Notes under the pieces: generated by a model | What the model was told of the DNA's origin: nothing | Database searches by the model: none | What the model saw: only the letters and a program-made list of their open reading frames with translations | In this document: positions 1 to 6,248 of the stretch, in pieces | How positions within the stretch are numbered: the first letter of the stretch is position 1 | How the letters are laid out: each line of letters begins with the position of its first letter | Source: Hydrocarboniphaga sp. | Lineage (GTDB): Bacteria; Pseudomonadota; Gammaproteobacteria; Nevskiales; Nevskiaceae | Reading direction: 5' to 3' | Length of the DNA: 64,000 bases | Assembly: GCF_028291725.1 (NCBI RefSeq) | Contig: NZ_JAQGNT010000025.1 | Location: forward strand, 1 to 64,000 | Translations under genes and position numbers: made by a program

Positions 1-4
1 GGCG

Positions 5-333
5 TTAGGACCCCGTAAAAAAGGGCAGTTAGAAACTTTTAAAATGAAATCGGAAACTGTAAAGCGAAAAGCGGGCTGTATAAACAGACGCAATCGTGCT
101 ACTACAAAGCTTCAAAATCCGGTCCGCAAAACAAGTTCTTGCGGACCGGATTTTGAAGCTTTGTAGGGAGCGTCTGTTGCGGCGAGCTCGGCGCTTTTTA
201 GGGAGAGAGTGACTTTGAACCGTCGAACCGACGTTGTGTCCGAGGTCCTAACCAGGAGTTCATGCCGACGCGCCCGCCTTCGGCGGTCGTTCCCTCCTAC
301 GCTTCGCTCCGTCGGCGCGGCATAACTCCCGCG
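5..333 (+). mobile_element. Cassette 1, no clear gene, contains long perfect hairpin
   Basis: The cassette begins at the TTAGGAC left by the upstream attC and ends inside attC 1. No ORF of convincing length exists. A 40-codon frame (44-166, beginning MKSETVKRKAG) is the only plus-strand candidate and it ends inside the right arm of the hairpin. The dominant feature is the inverted repeat at 102-166. The unit may carry a non-coding RNA or nothing functional. Confidence 0.7.
102..166. repeat. Perfect 28-bp inverted repeat with 9-nt loop
   Basis: Arms 102-129 and 139-166 are exact reverse complements, with a 9-nt loop at 130-138. A second, shorter complementary pair just outside (ACAGACGC at 84-91 and GCGTCTGT at 169-176) would extend the structure with an internal bulge. 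No T-run follows the right arm, so it is not an ordinary terminator. It could be a structured RNA, a decayed miniature element, or a fold-back site. Confidence 0.85.
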
Positions 334-339
334 TTGGGC
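245..339 (+). other. attC site 1
   Basis: The site starts GTCCTAAC and ends GTTGGGC (333-339). Inner arms GAGTTCATGCCG and CGGCATAACTC are complementary except for an unpaired base, as expected for the extrahelical base of attC. Confidence 0.85.
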
Positions 340-476
340 TATAAAAACGGGTGGCAATGCTCGTAATCGGGAGATTGAGTTTTACATCTGGCTTTCGTAG
401 CAAAGAATAAACGTCGAGCAGCCACCATATATCCGCTAATAAGTCAGCCCGAAAATCTCTTACTCGTGAGGTTCCC

Positions 477-1337
477 ATGAGGGGTTACGTCTACGCGCTT
501 ATCAATCCTTCCATGCCAGACGTGGTGAAGGTGGGACATACCACACGTAATCCGGACGAGCGTGCGAAGGAGCTTTCATCGGTTACCGGCGTTCCTACAC
601 CCTTCATGGTCGGGTATTCGATCGAGGTGTCGGATTGTGTTGTCGCAGAACAGCGCGCTCACCAACTTCTCACGCAGAAAGCCCTCAGAGTCAGCGGCAA
701 TAGAGAATTTTTTCGGGTGCCGTTCCAAGAAGTTGTAAAAGTTTTGATCCGCTTGGAGACATTGTTTCCTCTCATAGACGCAACTAATTTCGGGAATTCG
801 GGAGAATCAAGGCTAGCGGAAAACGCCACCCTTAAGGTCGATAGCTGGCTTTCGGCCGAAAGTTCGGGCCTGTTCGCCGGCTCGATACCTCTAGGTAAAA
901 ACTCTTGCATAGGCTCTATGGTTCTAACACCCAATGTGGACTTCATATTGAAGAAGGCTATCCAAGCTGGTGACCCTCCTGAGTACAGATTCACCACGGA
1001 CGGTTTGACTTGTACTGCTGGCGGATCATGGGACGACGCACAAAGACAAATGCGCAGGTTGAACAACAAGGCCAGTGCATATCCTTGCGTCGATTTTGCC
1101 ATCACCCTCTTGGAAAACTTGCTAGGGCCAATGGGAGATGTGGTCGCCAATATCGGAGAGCGCCTCGGCCACACAACGCACCCGGAGGGGTGGTACGACT
1201 GGGAGACTTTTTATAAGAAGGCAGAGGATTCCGGACTGGTTAATGCCAAGGTGAAGATCGAACTCGGTTGTCGCACTGTTTCCCATCGGACACGTAAATA
1301 CAGCGTGGCAACTGTGAAGCTGCTGGGTGCGGCTTAG
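477..1337 (+). CDS. T5orf172/GIY-YIG-type nuclease-domain protein, cassette 2
   Basis: This is a 286-residue protein. Residues 1-95 match the T5orf172 (Mug113-like) branch of the GIY-YIG superfamily. It opens with GYVYALINPSMPDVVKVGHT, where the YVY and KVGHT elements stand for the split GIY-YIG motif. A conserved-looking R-x-x-E follows (NPDERAKEL), and the segment ends with EFFRVPFQEVVKVL. Residues 100-286 are not recognised and contain no membrane segment. The start ATG at 477 follows a GTGAGG ribosome binding site. It is the only gene of cassette 2. Domain relatives are common in phages and mobile elements, so a nuclease role in phage conflict is plausible but inferred. DNA cleavage cannot be claimed from sequence alone. 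Confidence 0.75.
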   Translation: MRGYVYALINPSMPDVVKVGHTTRNPDERAKELSSVTGVPTPFMVGYSIEVSDCVVAEQRAHQLLTQKALRVSGNREFFRVPFQEVVKVLIRLETLFPLIDATNFGNSGESRLAENATLKVDSWLSAESSGLFAGSIPLGKNSCIGSMVLTPNVDFILKKAIQAGDPPEYRFTTDGLTCTAGGSWDDAQRQMRRLNNKASAYPCVDFAITLLENLLGPMGDVVANIGERLGHTTHPEGWYDWETFYKKAEDSGLVNAKVKIELGCRTVSHRTRKYSVATVKLLGAA

Positions 1338-1440
1338 CACCACAGCCAGATTGAGCGCAGCATGTCCAACCTCAGCTTAACCACCAGAGCAGTAGCAACA
1401 CGGCATTCGAGGCTTGCTAATCAATGGTCGGCGCAAAATG

Positions 1441-1518
1441 GCCCAACAACGAGCTGCACCCGACGTATTTGCCTGCGCTTCGCTACGGCAGATCCGGGGG
1501 TGAGCCCGGGTATTGGGC
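1441..1518 (+). other. attC site 2 (atypical crossover base)
   Basis: The site starts GCCCAAC and ends ATTGGGC. The canonical G of the G/TT crossover is A here, so its recombination efficiency may be reduced. Confidence 0.75.
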
Positions 1519-1527
1519 CAAAGAAGA

Positions 1528-1962
1528 ATGAGCGCACTATTGGCTGACTCAAGCCCTATTGCACTATGGGGAGCTATCCTGTCGACACTCCTCGCAGCCA
1601 TAAAGCTGTCGGAGGTCTGGAGAGCGCGCCTCCGGATAGAAATTGACCCCAGCTTTACCGATAACGAAGACATAGGAAACGAAATAATAATTCGGAATCT
1701 TGGCGCTGTTCCGCTCATGATCACTCACTGGGAGCTCGTCTGGCGAGAGCGACACTTTCCAAGATGGAAAGAATCAAGCCTTGACAACCCGGGAGAAGAC
1801 TACGGAGACATCAGGGTTAACGCGCATTCGAGCATCACTATGCAGTTCCGTGAGCAACGCCATTTCAGCACGAGCCACGATGTCGTTGCGGGACGTAAAA
1901 TCTTTATTCGCTTGTTCATCGCCGGCCGGTCAAGGCCAATTTTGAGAAGAGTCTATGGTTAA
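1528..1962 (+). CDS. Small hypothetical protein with N-terminal membrane segment, cassette 3
   Basis: This protein of about 144 residues is chosen from ATG 1528, which follows a GAAGA stretch directly after the cassette boundary. An in-frame TTG at 1513 lies in the attC and is unlikely. Residues 9-25 (SPIALWGAILSTLLAAIKL) form one hydrophobic segment. The rest, with IEIDPSFTD and NEIIIRNLGAVPLMITHWEL, looks like a small beta-rich domain of the kind found in membrane-anchored hypothetical proteins carried on cassettes. No catalytic motif is visible. The function is unknown. Confidence 0.6.
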   Translation: MSALLADSSPIALWGAILSTLLAAIKLSEVWRARLRIEIDPSFTDNEDIGNEIIIRNLGAVPLMITHWELVWRERHFPRWKESSLDNPGEDYGDIRVNAHSSITMQFREQRHFSTSHDVVAGRKIFIRLFIAGRSRPILRRVYG

Positions 1963-1975
1963 CCAAGCCTACTCG

Positions 1976-2053
1976 GCCCAACAGGTCGTTCCACCGGACG
2001 TATTTGCCTCCGCTGCGCTCCGGCAAATCCACCGGTGAACTCGGGCGTTGGAC
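1976..2053 (+). other. attC site 3
   Basis: The site starts GCCCAAC and ends GTTGGAC (2047-2053). Inner arms TTCCACCGG and CCGGTGAA pair with one extra base. A second GTTGGACC occurs 22 bases on (2069-2076), so a 22-bp duplicated tail follows the site. Cassette 4 may begin at either copy. Confidence 0.8.
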
Positions 2054-2101
2054 CGCGCGTTAACCTAGCGTTGGACCTAGAGGTGAGGACTGACGCGCAC
2101 A

Positions 2102-2115
2102 TAACATATATGTTA
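2102..2115. promoter_or_regulatory. Palindromic operator of the cassette toxin-antitoxin pair
   Basis: TAACATATATGTTA is a perfect 14-bp palindrome ending 11 bases before the toxin start codon. Its position fits autoregulation by the XRE-type antitoxin encoded downstream. The assignment is inferred from position and symmetry. Confidence 0.6.
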
Positions 2116-2126
2116 CCATTGGTGTC

Positions 2127-2453
2127 ATGGCATGGAACATCGCGTACCACACTGAAGCCGTGGAGTCCTTCGTACTGGGGCTGCCTGATGGGCTATTGGC
2201 GCGGTATTTGAAACTCACAGAGATGATGCTGGAGTTCGGGGCTAATCTCGGCATGCCCCACACTCGCGCCATGAGCGATGGTCTCTTTGAGCTTCGAATC
2301 AAGGGTAAAGAAGGAATCGCGCGCGTCTTCTATTGCACGCTCATCGGCCAGCGAATCGTCATGCTCCATGGCTTTGTCAAAAAGACAGACAAGACACCAC
2401 CCAAAGAGTTGAAGCTGGCCCGAGAGCGGCTGGCGGAGGTAAAGAAATCATGA
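2127..2453 (+). CDS. higB: HigB/RelE-superfamily toxin (Gp49-like, DUF891), cassette 4
   Basis: This 108-residue protein has the typical layout of phage-derived Gp49-like toxins. An N-terminal helix region is followed by MSDGLFELRIKGKEGIARVFYC, then the beta strand QRIVMLHGFVKKTDKTP and a C-terminal helix KELKLARERL. The ELR, R-V-F-Y and HGF-K-KT elements are the family hallmarks. Family members are ribosome-dependent mRNA interferases. Its stop codon overlaps the antitoxin start (ATGA at 2450-2453), so the pair is translationally coupled. The toxin-first order is that of HigBA. A palindromic operator lies just upstream. The gene appears intact. Confidence 0.85.
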   Translation: MAWNIAYHTEAVESFVLGLPDGLLARYLKLTEMMLEFGANLGMPHTRAMSDGLFELRIKGKEGIARVFYCTLIGQRIVMLHGFVKKTDKTPPKELKLARERLAEVKKS

Positions 2454-2803
2454 AGCACAGCGATCTCAAGAAAACGGCACTCGCTCGGCCAGGAGTGAAG
2501 GCAGAGTATGAGGCTCTTGGCCCTGAGTTTGAGCTACTTCGGCAAATGCTCGGAGCGCGCACCAAAGCGGGTTTGAGCCAAGCTGATGTAGCGGCACGTA
2601 TGGGCACTCAGGCGCCGGCAATCACCCGGCTAGAGTCCTCATTGGGTAGCGGCAAGCACTCGCCATCCATTGACACGCTCAAGCGATATGCAGAGGCTGT
2701 GGGTTGCGAGCTGCAACTCAAGTTTGTTCGGAGTTCCCGGTCCAACAATAGGTTCCAGCCGACGTCCACGCCTCCGCTGGCGCTCCGGCGCGGCCGCGGC
2801 TGA
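2450..2803 (+). CDS. higA: HigA-type XRE antitoxin, cassette 4
   Basis: This 117-residue protein has an XRE helix-turn-helix in its middle: LGARTKAGLSQADVAARMG, followed by TQAPAITRLESSLGSGKHSPSIDTLKRYAEAVG. It would neutralise the adjacent toxin and bind the upstream palindrome. The start ATG overlaps the toxin stop by four bases. The last 17 or so residues, after KFVRSSRSNN, are encoded by the attC site. This is common when a cassette gene runs into its recombination site, and the tail is probably not part of the fold. Confidence 0.85.
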   Translation: MKHSDLKKTALARPGVKAEYEALGPEFELLRQMLGARTKAGLSQADVAARMGTQAPAITRLESSLGSGKHSPSIDTLKRYAEAVGCELQLKFVRSSRSNNRFQPTSTPPLALRRGRG

Positions 2804-2818
2804 ACCTCGGCGTTGAGG
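2740..2818 (+). other. attC site 4 (interrupted at its crossover)
   Basis: The site starts GTCCAAC and reaches GTTGAGG at 2812. Inner arms AGGTTCCAGCCG and CGGCTGAACCT pair with one extra base. An inverted-repeat element occupies 2815-2982, after which GTTGGGCATAAC resumes. That string matches the start expected for the next cassette. Confidence 0.75.
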
Positions 2819-2985
2819 CTGTAGAAAAATGAAATCGGGCACTGAAAGTCGAGCGAGAAACCCTCCCTGCGCGAGTTCTGATCGACTCGTTGAAGTCGAG
2901 CGCGTCAGAATTCAATGTAGGCGTATAGGTTTCCGCTTTTCTGGCAGTTCGGGCGGGCGCTCGAACATTTTTCTACAGCCTCGTT
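2812..2985. mobile_element. MITE-like element with 17-bp perfect terminal inverted repeats at an attC crossover
   Basis: GAGGCTGTAGAAAAATG (2815-2831) and its exact reverse complement (2966-2982) bound a 168-bp segment. GTT is present on both outer sides (2812-2814 and 2983-2985), as a 3-bp target duplication would give. Removing the segment and one GTT restores a continuous attC end joined to cassette 6. No transposase is encoded. Alternatively this is cassette 5 with a degenerate attC. Confidence 0.6.
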
Positions 2986-2993
2986 GGGCATAA
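2829..2993 (+). CDS. Possible small protein within the inverted-repeat element
   Basis: A 54-codon frame starts at an ATG whose bases belong to the left inverted repeat and ends at a TAA beyond the right one. The protein is basic and serine-rich, beginning MKSGTESRARNPP and ending IFLQPRWA. The first residues resemble the short frame in cassette 1 (MKSETVKRKAG), also at DNA level. No ribosome binding site is clear. It may be a chance frame. Confidence 0.25.
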   Translation: MKSGTESRARNPPCASSDRLVEVERVRIQCRRIGFRFSGSSGGRSNIFLQPRWA

Positions 2994-3039
2994 CAGAGAC
3001 GTCTCACTAATCGTTAAGCACGCCTTCTCGGAGCACTCC

Positions 3040-3381
3040 ATGTCTATCGTTACCCCGCCGCTTTATCTTGAATGTGCTTTATCTATTCCCGTTTTCGGCT
3101 CCCTTGCCGTCATCGTATTTCTGGGTTGCGCCTGGTTTATTGGCAATCCTAAGTTCAGAGGCAACAGGGCAAAAAACCTCGCACTACTAATGCTGGGACT
3201 CTGGGCGCTCGGCCCGCCAATTTGGTTCTTCTACGAGCACTTCTTTCATTTCCCTGCGCATGGAAACCCTGAGGCAGGTTATGCCGCGCTTGAAGGCGCT
3301 CAGGACGTTACGTCAAAAGTGTGGGCAGCTTTCGCCATTGTCCTAGGCGCGCTGTATAACAGAAAGTTTCCCGGCCTCTAA
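3040..3381 (+). CDS. Small multi-pass membrane protein, cassette 6
   Basis: This 113-residue protein has about three hydrophobic segments, around residues 11-34 (LSIPVFGSLAVIVFLGCAWFI), 46-65 (LALLMLGLWALGPPIWFFY) and 92-106 (VWAAFAIVLGALY). A histidine-rich loop (EHFFHFPAHG) lies between the second and third. It is the only gene of its cassette. No family is recognised. Small membrane proteins without relatives are typical cassette cargo. Confidence 0.6.
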   Translation: MSIVTPPLYLECALSIPVFGSLAVIVFLGCAWFIGNPKFRGNRAKNLALLMLGLWALGPPIWFFYEHFFHFPAHGNPEAGYAALEGAQDVTSKVWAAFAIVLGALYNRKFPGL

Positions 3382-3398
3382 AAATTCATTCAGGTTAT

Positions 3399-3501
3399 GC
3401 CCAACAAGGCGCTCCGGCTGACCCTTTTGCTGCTCGGCCCCGGTTGGTTTCAGCAGAGTTTGCCGTCGCGGCAAAAAGTCGGCTGAGCTTGTGCGTTGGG
3501 C
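3399..3501 (+). other. attC site 6 (long form)
   Basis: The site starts GCCCAACAAGGCGCTC and ends GTTGGGC (3495-3501). At 103 bp it has a long variable terminal structure. The cassette start and attC start are complementary over 12 bases. Confidence 0.85.
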
Positions 3502-3506
3502 CTAAA

Positions 3507-3794
3507 GTGAAAAGTTTTCTTCCCGCTGGCTGCAGTCCGCTACAAAAGTTCGCGGCGTGGTTCCATCAGGACTTCTCGCTCATGTTTCCTGACATTGCAT
3601 CTGGTGGTCACGCGTATCTGGTCCAACTCAGCCCGTCAGAGCGGGCCGCAGTGTTAATGGAGCTAAGTCAATTCTTGGCGCAGTTTCCGGGCAAGTCCGA
3701 AGCGGGCCTACGCAATGCGTGGCTACGCCTTGGTGTTCAGTCATGGCCTCGGCAGGGCAGCACCAGGGCAATACTTGAGGGCTTTCTACAGTGA
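3507..3794 (+). CDS. Putative CdiI-like immunity or small cytosolic protein, cassette 7
   Basis: A 95-residue protein is read from GTG 3507, only 11 bases after the crossover. Frames further upstream would start inside attC. The pattern LQKFAAWFHQDFSLMF followed by LSPSERAAVLMELSQFLAQFPG recalls the CdiI_2-like immunity proteins of contact-dependent inhibition, which begin with an aromatic FHQD-type motif and carry a helical leucine-rich body. No toxin gene is adjacent. If the assignment holds, this would be an orphan immunity gene, which fits a cassette. The match is by eye only. Confidence 0.45.
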   Translation: MKSFLPAGCSPLQKFAAWFHQDFSLMFPDIASGGHAYLVQLSPSERAAVLMELSQFLAQFPGKSEAGLRNAWLRLGVQSWPRQGSTRAILEGFLQ

Positions 3795-3804
3795 GTGCGT
3801 GCTG

Positions 3805-3852
3805 GCCCAACAAGGCGCTTCAGCCGACGTGGCTGAGCTTTAGGCGTTGGGC
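3805..3852 (+). other. attC site 7 (short form)
   Basis: This compact 48-bp site starts GCCCAACAAGGCGCTTCAGC and ends GTTGGGC (3846-3852). Arms TTCAGCCGAC and GTGGCTGAG pair around a minimal loop. Confidence 0.85.
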
Positions 3853-3939
3853 GGCTTTAATGCGGTAGCTCTGAATCCGCGGCTCCATGGCTTCTGCGGC
3901 AGAATATGGCGTAGTTGACATATATCCTGGTGCGAGAAG

Positions 3940-4554
3940 ATGACGGATGAGCTTATCCTGGTTGATTTCGAGAACGTACCTACTGTTGATCTGGGTCAGA
4001 TAGGCAGCGGGTGCAAGGTCATCGTGTTCACAGGGGCCTCACAGAAATCGGTTCCAATCGATCTGGTTACGGCAGCGCAGCGGCTCGGTGATCGCTTGGA
4101 GTGGCGTAGGGTAGACGCGAGTGGCCACAATGCCCTCGATTTCTTCATTGCGTGCGAACTCGGACGGGTCCAGGCCCTAGGAAACGGGACCAGCTGTACC
4201 GTTCTGTCGAACGATAAGGGCTTCGATCCCTTGCTCCGTCACCTCAACAGCGTCGGAGTGACATGCAAGCGCATCGGAAGCCTGCCAATACCCAGACCTC
4301 CGACGCCTAAATCGCCAACGCCTAAGCCGGCTGCGAAACCCGTAACGGATTCGTCCAACTATGGACGTGTGCTTGAAGTGCTCGGAAAGTCTGAGAAGAA
4401 GTCCAGGCCCCGGAGAAGGAAGACGCTCACGCAATCGATCAGCTCGATGTTTCAGAAGAAAATCGGTAAGGATGAAATCGAGCACATCATCGCCGCGATG
4501 ATCGACGCCGGGAAAATCTCTCAGAACGGAACCACCATCACATATGCCTTCTAA
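3940..4554 (+). CDS. NYN/PIN-like domain protein, cassette 8
   Basis: This is a 204-residue protein. Residues 1-112 resemble a NYN-type PIN-fold domain. The first strand carries an acidic motif (LILVDFENVPTVDL), a second acidic cluster is at HNALDFFIACELGR, and a third is at VLSNDKGFDPLLRHL. These would be the metal-binding aspartates. A proline-rich linker (residues 115-135, PRPPTPKSPTPKPAAKP) joins a C-terminal domain that is helical and basic, possibly a small winged helix (KIGKDEIEHIIAAMIDAGKISQNGTTITYAF). Relatives are RNases or bacterial defence-linked nucleases. A GAGAAG ribosome binding site precedes the ATG, and TTGACATATAT upstream may be a promoter. Confidence 0.65.
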   Translation: MTDELILVDFENVPTVDLGQIGSGCKVIVFTGASQKSVPIDLVTAAQRLGDRLEWRRVDASGHNALDFFIACELGRVQALGNGTSCTVLSNDKGFDPLLRHLNSVGVTCKRIGSLPIPRPPTPKSPTPKPAAKPVTDSSNYGRVLEVLGKSEKKSRPRRRKTLTQSISSMFQKKIGKDEIEHIIAAMIDAGKISQNGTTITYAF

Positions 4555-4618
4555 GCGTGCGCAGAAGTTGTGAAAGCCATGGCACGACGCATACAGAGCA
4601 GATTGCCGCTTCGGCGCC

Positions 4619-4665
4619 GCCCAACCAGGCGTTCCAGGCGGACGTCTCTGCCGCCGGAAGTCTGC
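4619..4665 (+). other. attC site 8, left half only
   Basis: GCCCAACCAGGCGTTCCAGG matches the 5' half of the other sites, and the preceding bases pair with the start of cassette 8. No GTTRRRY end follows. The sequence runs straight into a higB remnant, so the 3' half was lost in a deletion. Confidence 0.7.
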
Positions 4666-4830
4666 TTCAATCGGAGAGAGTAGGTTGTCGGCAGAGCCGC
4701 CGCTCGCTTGGAGGCACTACAAGGAAGTCGCGCCGGGCAGCACAGTATTCGGGTCAATGATCAGTGGCGCGTCTGCTTCAAATGGACACCATCCGGGGCT
4801 GCAGACGTCGAAATAGTGGACTATCACTGA
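4664..4830 (+). pseudogene. higB: HigB toxin remnant, 5' truncated and frameshifted
   Basis: From about 4711 one frame encodes RLEALQGSRAGQHSIRVNDQ and then WRVCFKWTPSGAADVEIVDYH before TGA 4828-4830. This is the C-terminal half of a canonical HigB toxin of the host-inhibition type. Upstream bases 4664-4710 still resemble the preceding segment (LQSERVG) but in another frame, and an in-frame TAG occurs. The N-terminal half and the start codon are missing. It abuts the truncated attC 8, so a single deletion probably removed both. It should encode no active toxin. Confidence 0.75.
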
Positions 4831-4841
4831 GGATCGAGACC

Positions 4842-5192
4842 GTGCGGAAACTCAAGCCGATTACACCAGGAGAGCTTCTCGCCGAGGAGTTTCTCAAACC
4901 AATGAGCATCTCCCAGTACAGGCCGGCAAAGGAAGTCGGCGTTCCTGCCCAAAGAATCGGAGATATTGTTCTCGGAAAGAGAGCGGTCACGGCCGACACG
5001 GACCTCAGGCTTTGCCGATTCTTCGGGCTGTCCAATGGATATTGGCTTCGCGCCCAGGTGGCGCATGACACCGAGGTGGCAGAACGTGCCCTGAGTAGCG
5101 AGCTAGCTAAAATCAGGCCGTGGTCGGCCGCCGTCCAACTAGGCGCTCCAGCCGTTTCCGCCTCCGCTTCGCTGCGGCAAAAACGCGGCTGA
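4842..5192 (+). CDS. higA: HigA-family antitoxin, orphan, cassette 9
   Basis: This protein of about 116 residues starts at GTG 4842, twelve bases after the higB remnant. It reads MRKLKPITPGELLAEEFLKP and continues with an XRE fold (QYRPAKEVGVPAQRIGDIVLGKRAVTADTDLRLCRFFGLSNGYWLRAQ). This is the VapI/HigA layout, with the characteristic PGE-L-EEFL-P start. The antitoxin looks intact although its toxin is destroyed, so it could act only as a repressor or as an antidote to a toxin elsewhere. The last 18 or so residues are encoded by attC 9. Confidence 0.85.
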   Translation: MRKLKPITPGELLAEEFLKPMSISQYRPAKEVGVPAQRIGDIVLGKRAVTADTDLRLCRFFGLSNGYWLRAQVAHDTEVAERALSSELAKIRPWSAAVQLGAPAVSASASLRQKRG

Positions 5193-5207
5193 GCGCTGGC
5201 GTTGGGC
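5133..5207 (+). other. attC site 9, last recognisable site
   Basis: The site starts GTCCAAC and ends GTTGGGC (5201-5207). Inner arms GCGCTCCAGCCG and CGGCTGAGCGC pair with one extra base. The GTCCAAC start implies that cassette 9 originally began GTTGGAC, which is no longer present at its left end. Confidence 0.85.
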
Positions 5208-5516
5208 CTTGGTGAAGGCAGCGCTAACATCGTCCCGCTGCGGCTTCGCGATGATTCGCGTATGGGATCTGCCGCGGCACCTCCCACCGACCTCGGATCG
5301 GGAATGAGGTCCAGCAGAATCAGCGGTGGTGTCGGAGTCCGCGTGTAATCGCGGACCTACCAGCGTTGTTTGAAGAACCAGGCGCAGTTCCGATTGGCCT
5401 AAAAACCACCTTCAAGCCGAAGGGCGTCGTGTCACGCCAGTCGAGGACAGGCGCAGCGGCCTGCAACTCAGGCGCCCGCAGTAGTCGCCGTTGCGGTGCC
5501 GGCACCGTATGTCGAG
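5208..5516. other. Gene-free stretch after the cassette array
   Basis: No convincing gene or attC is seen. A 39-base segment (5361-5399) resembles 6846-6884, with about 32 of 39 bases identical. Both lie next to minus-strand gene ends, so it may be a minor repeat or a shared 3' structure. Confidence 0.4.
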
Positions 5517-6248
5517 TCAGCTAGTCGCTGGCGCCCGGTATTCGGGCAGCTTGCGGAAGTAGAAAATCGCCGCGACGCTGATTCCGATATTGCCGATCGC
5601 CACCAGCCAGAAGAACGGCTGCAGAAAATACGGATCACTGAGGAACATCCACGCCCAGAAGCCCGCCGTCAGCAGCACGAAACCGGTCAGCAAGAACGGC
5701 GAGAAGCCTTTGCGGCTGCCGCGCGCGCGCATCATCGCAATGTTGAACATTGGCGCCAGCACGACCGTAGTCGTGAACGACAGCAAATAATACGGGTCCT
5801 TGATCATGGACATGAACCACCAGAACAGGCCGTAGGTGAACAACTGCAGGCCGACATAACGGGTCAGCGCCTGGGGCAGACTCATGCCCGGAAACAAGTC
5901 GCGACGCGAGAAACGCAGGATCTGGTAGGTGACCACGCATTCGCAAGTGGCAAAGACGAGCAGCGCAACCCAGAAAGCGCGAACCAGCCAGAAATCCACT
6001 TCGTTGAACCAGTGGTGGAAGTTCATCACGTACGTGGTGTCGTGGGAGAAGAACCAGAGGTTGCCAACTAGCGGGATCGAGTGGGTCCTGTGCTTGAAGC
6101 CCATCTGGATCGCGCCAAAATACTGCATGTAGGCGCCGATGAACGAGACGATGCAGGCACCCAGCACCCACACCAGATTCTGCGACGTGTTCGCCACCAC
6201 CGTCGCCGGATCGTAGCTGAGACCACCGCTCATGAAACCGAATATCAT
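5517..6248 (-). CDS. Seven-span integral membrane protein of unknown function
   Basis: This 243-residue protein has about seven hydrophobic segments. After the first span a loop carries HSIPLVGNLWFFSHDTTYVM and NFHHWFNEVDFW, rich in His, Trp and acidic residues that could form an active site facing one membrane side. Length and span number recall membrane terpene-cyclase-like (Pyr4/PaxB-type) proteins, but the match is weak and by eye. No signal peptide is present. The start ATG (6246-6248) has only a weak ribosome binding site. It stands alone between the cassette array and a gene relic. Confidence 0.55.
   Translation of the reverse strand: MIFGFMSGGLSYDPATVVANTSQNLVWVLGACIVSFIGAYMQYFGAIQMGFKHRTHSIPLVGNLWFFSHDTTYVMNFHHWFNEVDFWLVRAFWVALLVFATCECVVTYQILRFSRRDLFPGMSLPQALTRYVGLQLFTYGLFWWFMSMIKDPYYLLSFTTTVVLAPMFNIAMMRARGSRKGFSPFLLTGFVLLTAGFWAWMFLSDPYFLQPFFWLVAIGNIGISVAAIFYFRKLPEYRAPATS

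Larger units (their letters stand above)
1..5207 (+). mobile_element. Integron gene-cassette array (distal part, integrase not in window)
   Basis: Nine consecutive plus-strand units each end in an attC-like site with a GTTRRRY crossover motif. The first bases of a cassette are complementary to the start of its own attC: GTTAGGAC (4-11) with GTCCTAAC (245-252), GTTGGGCATAAC (2983-2994) with the reverse complement at 3394-3405, and GTTGGGCGGC (3846-3855) with 4616-4625. This is the signature of circular cassettes inserted in line. Since attC lies 3' of each gene, attI and the integrase should be left of position 1. The last attC ends at 5207 and no further attC core follows, so this is taken as the distal end of the array. 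Base composition is lower in GC than the flanking chromosome, as is usual for cassettes. Confidence 0.9.

Noticed and set aside
1-5207. Class 1-type resistance integron
   Set aside because: No intI1, qacEdelta1 or sul1 and no recognised antibiotic-resistance cassette is present. attC sites differ from each other and cargo fits a sedentary chromosomal array.
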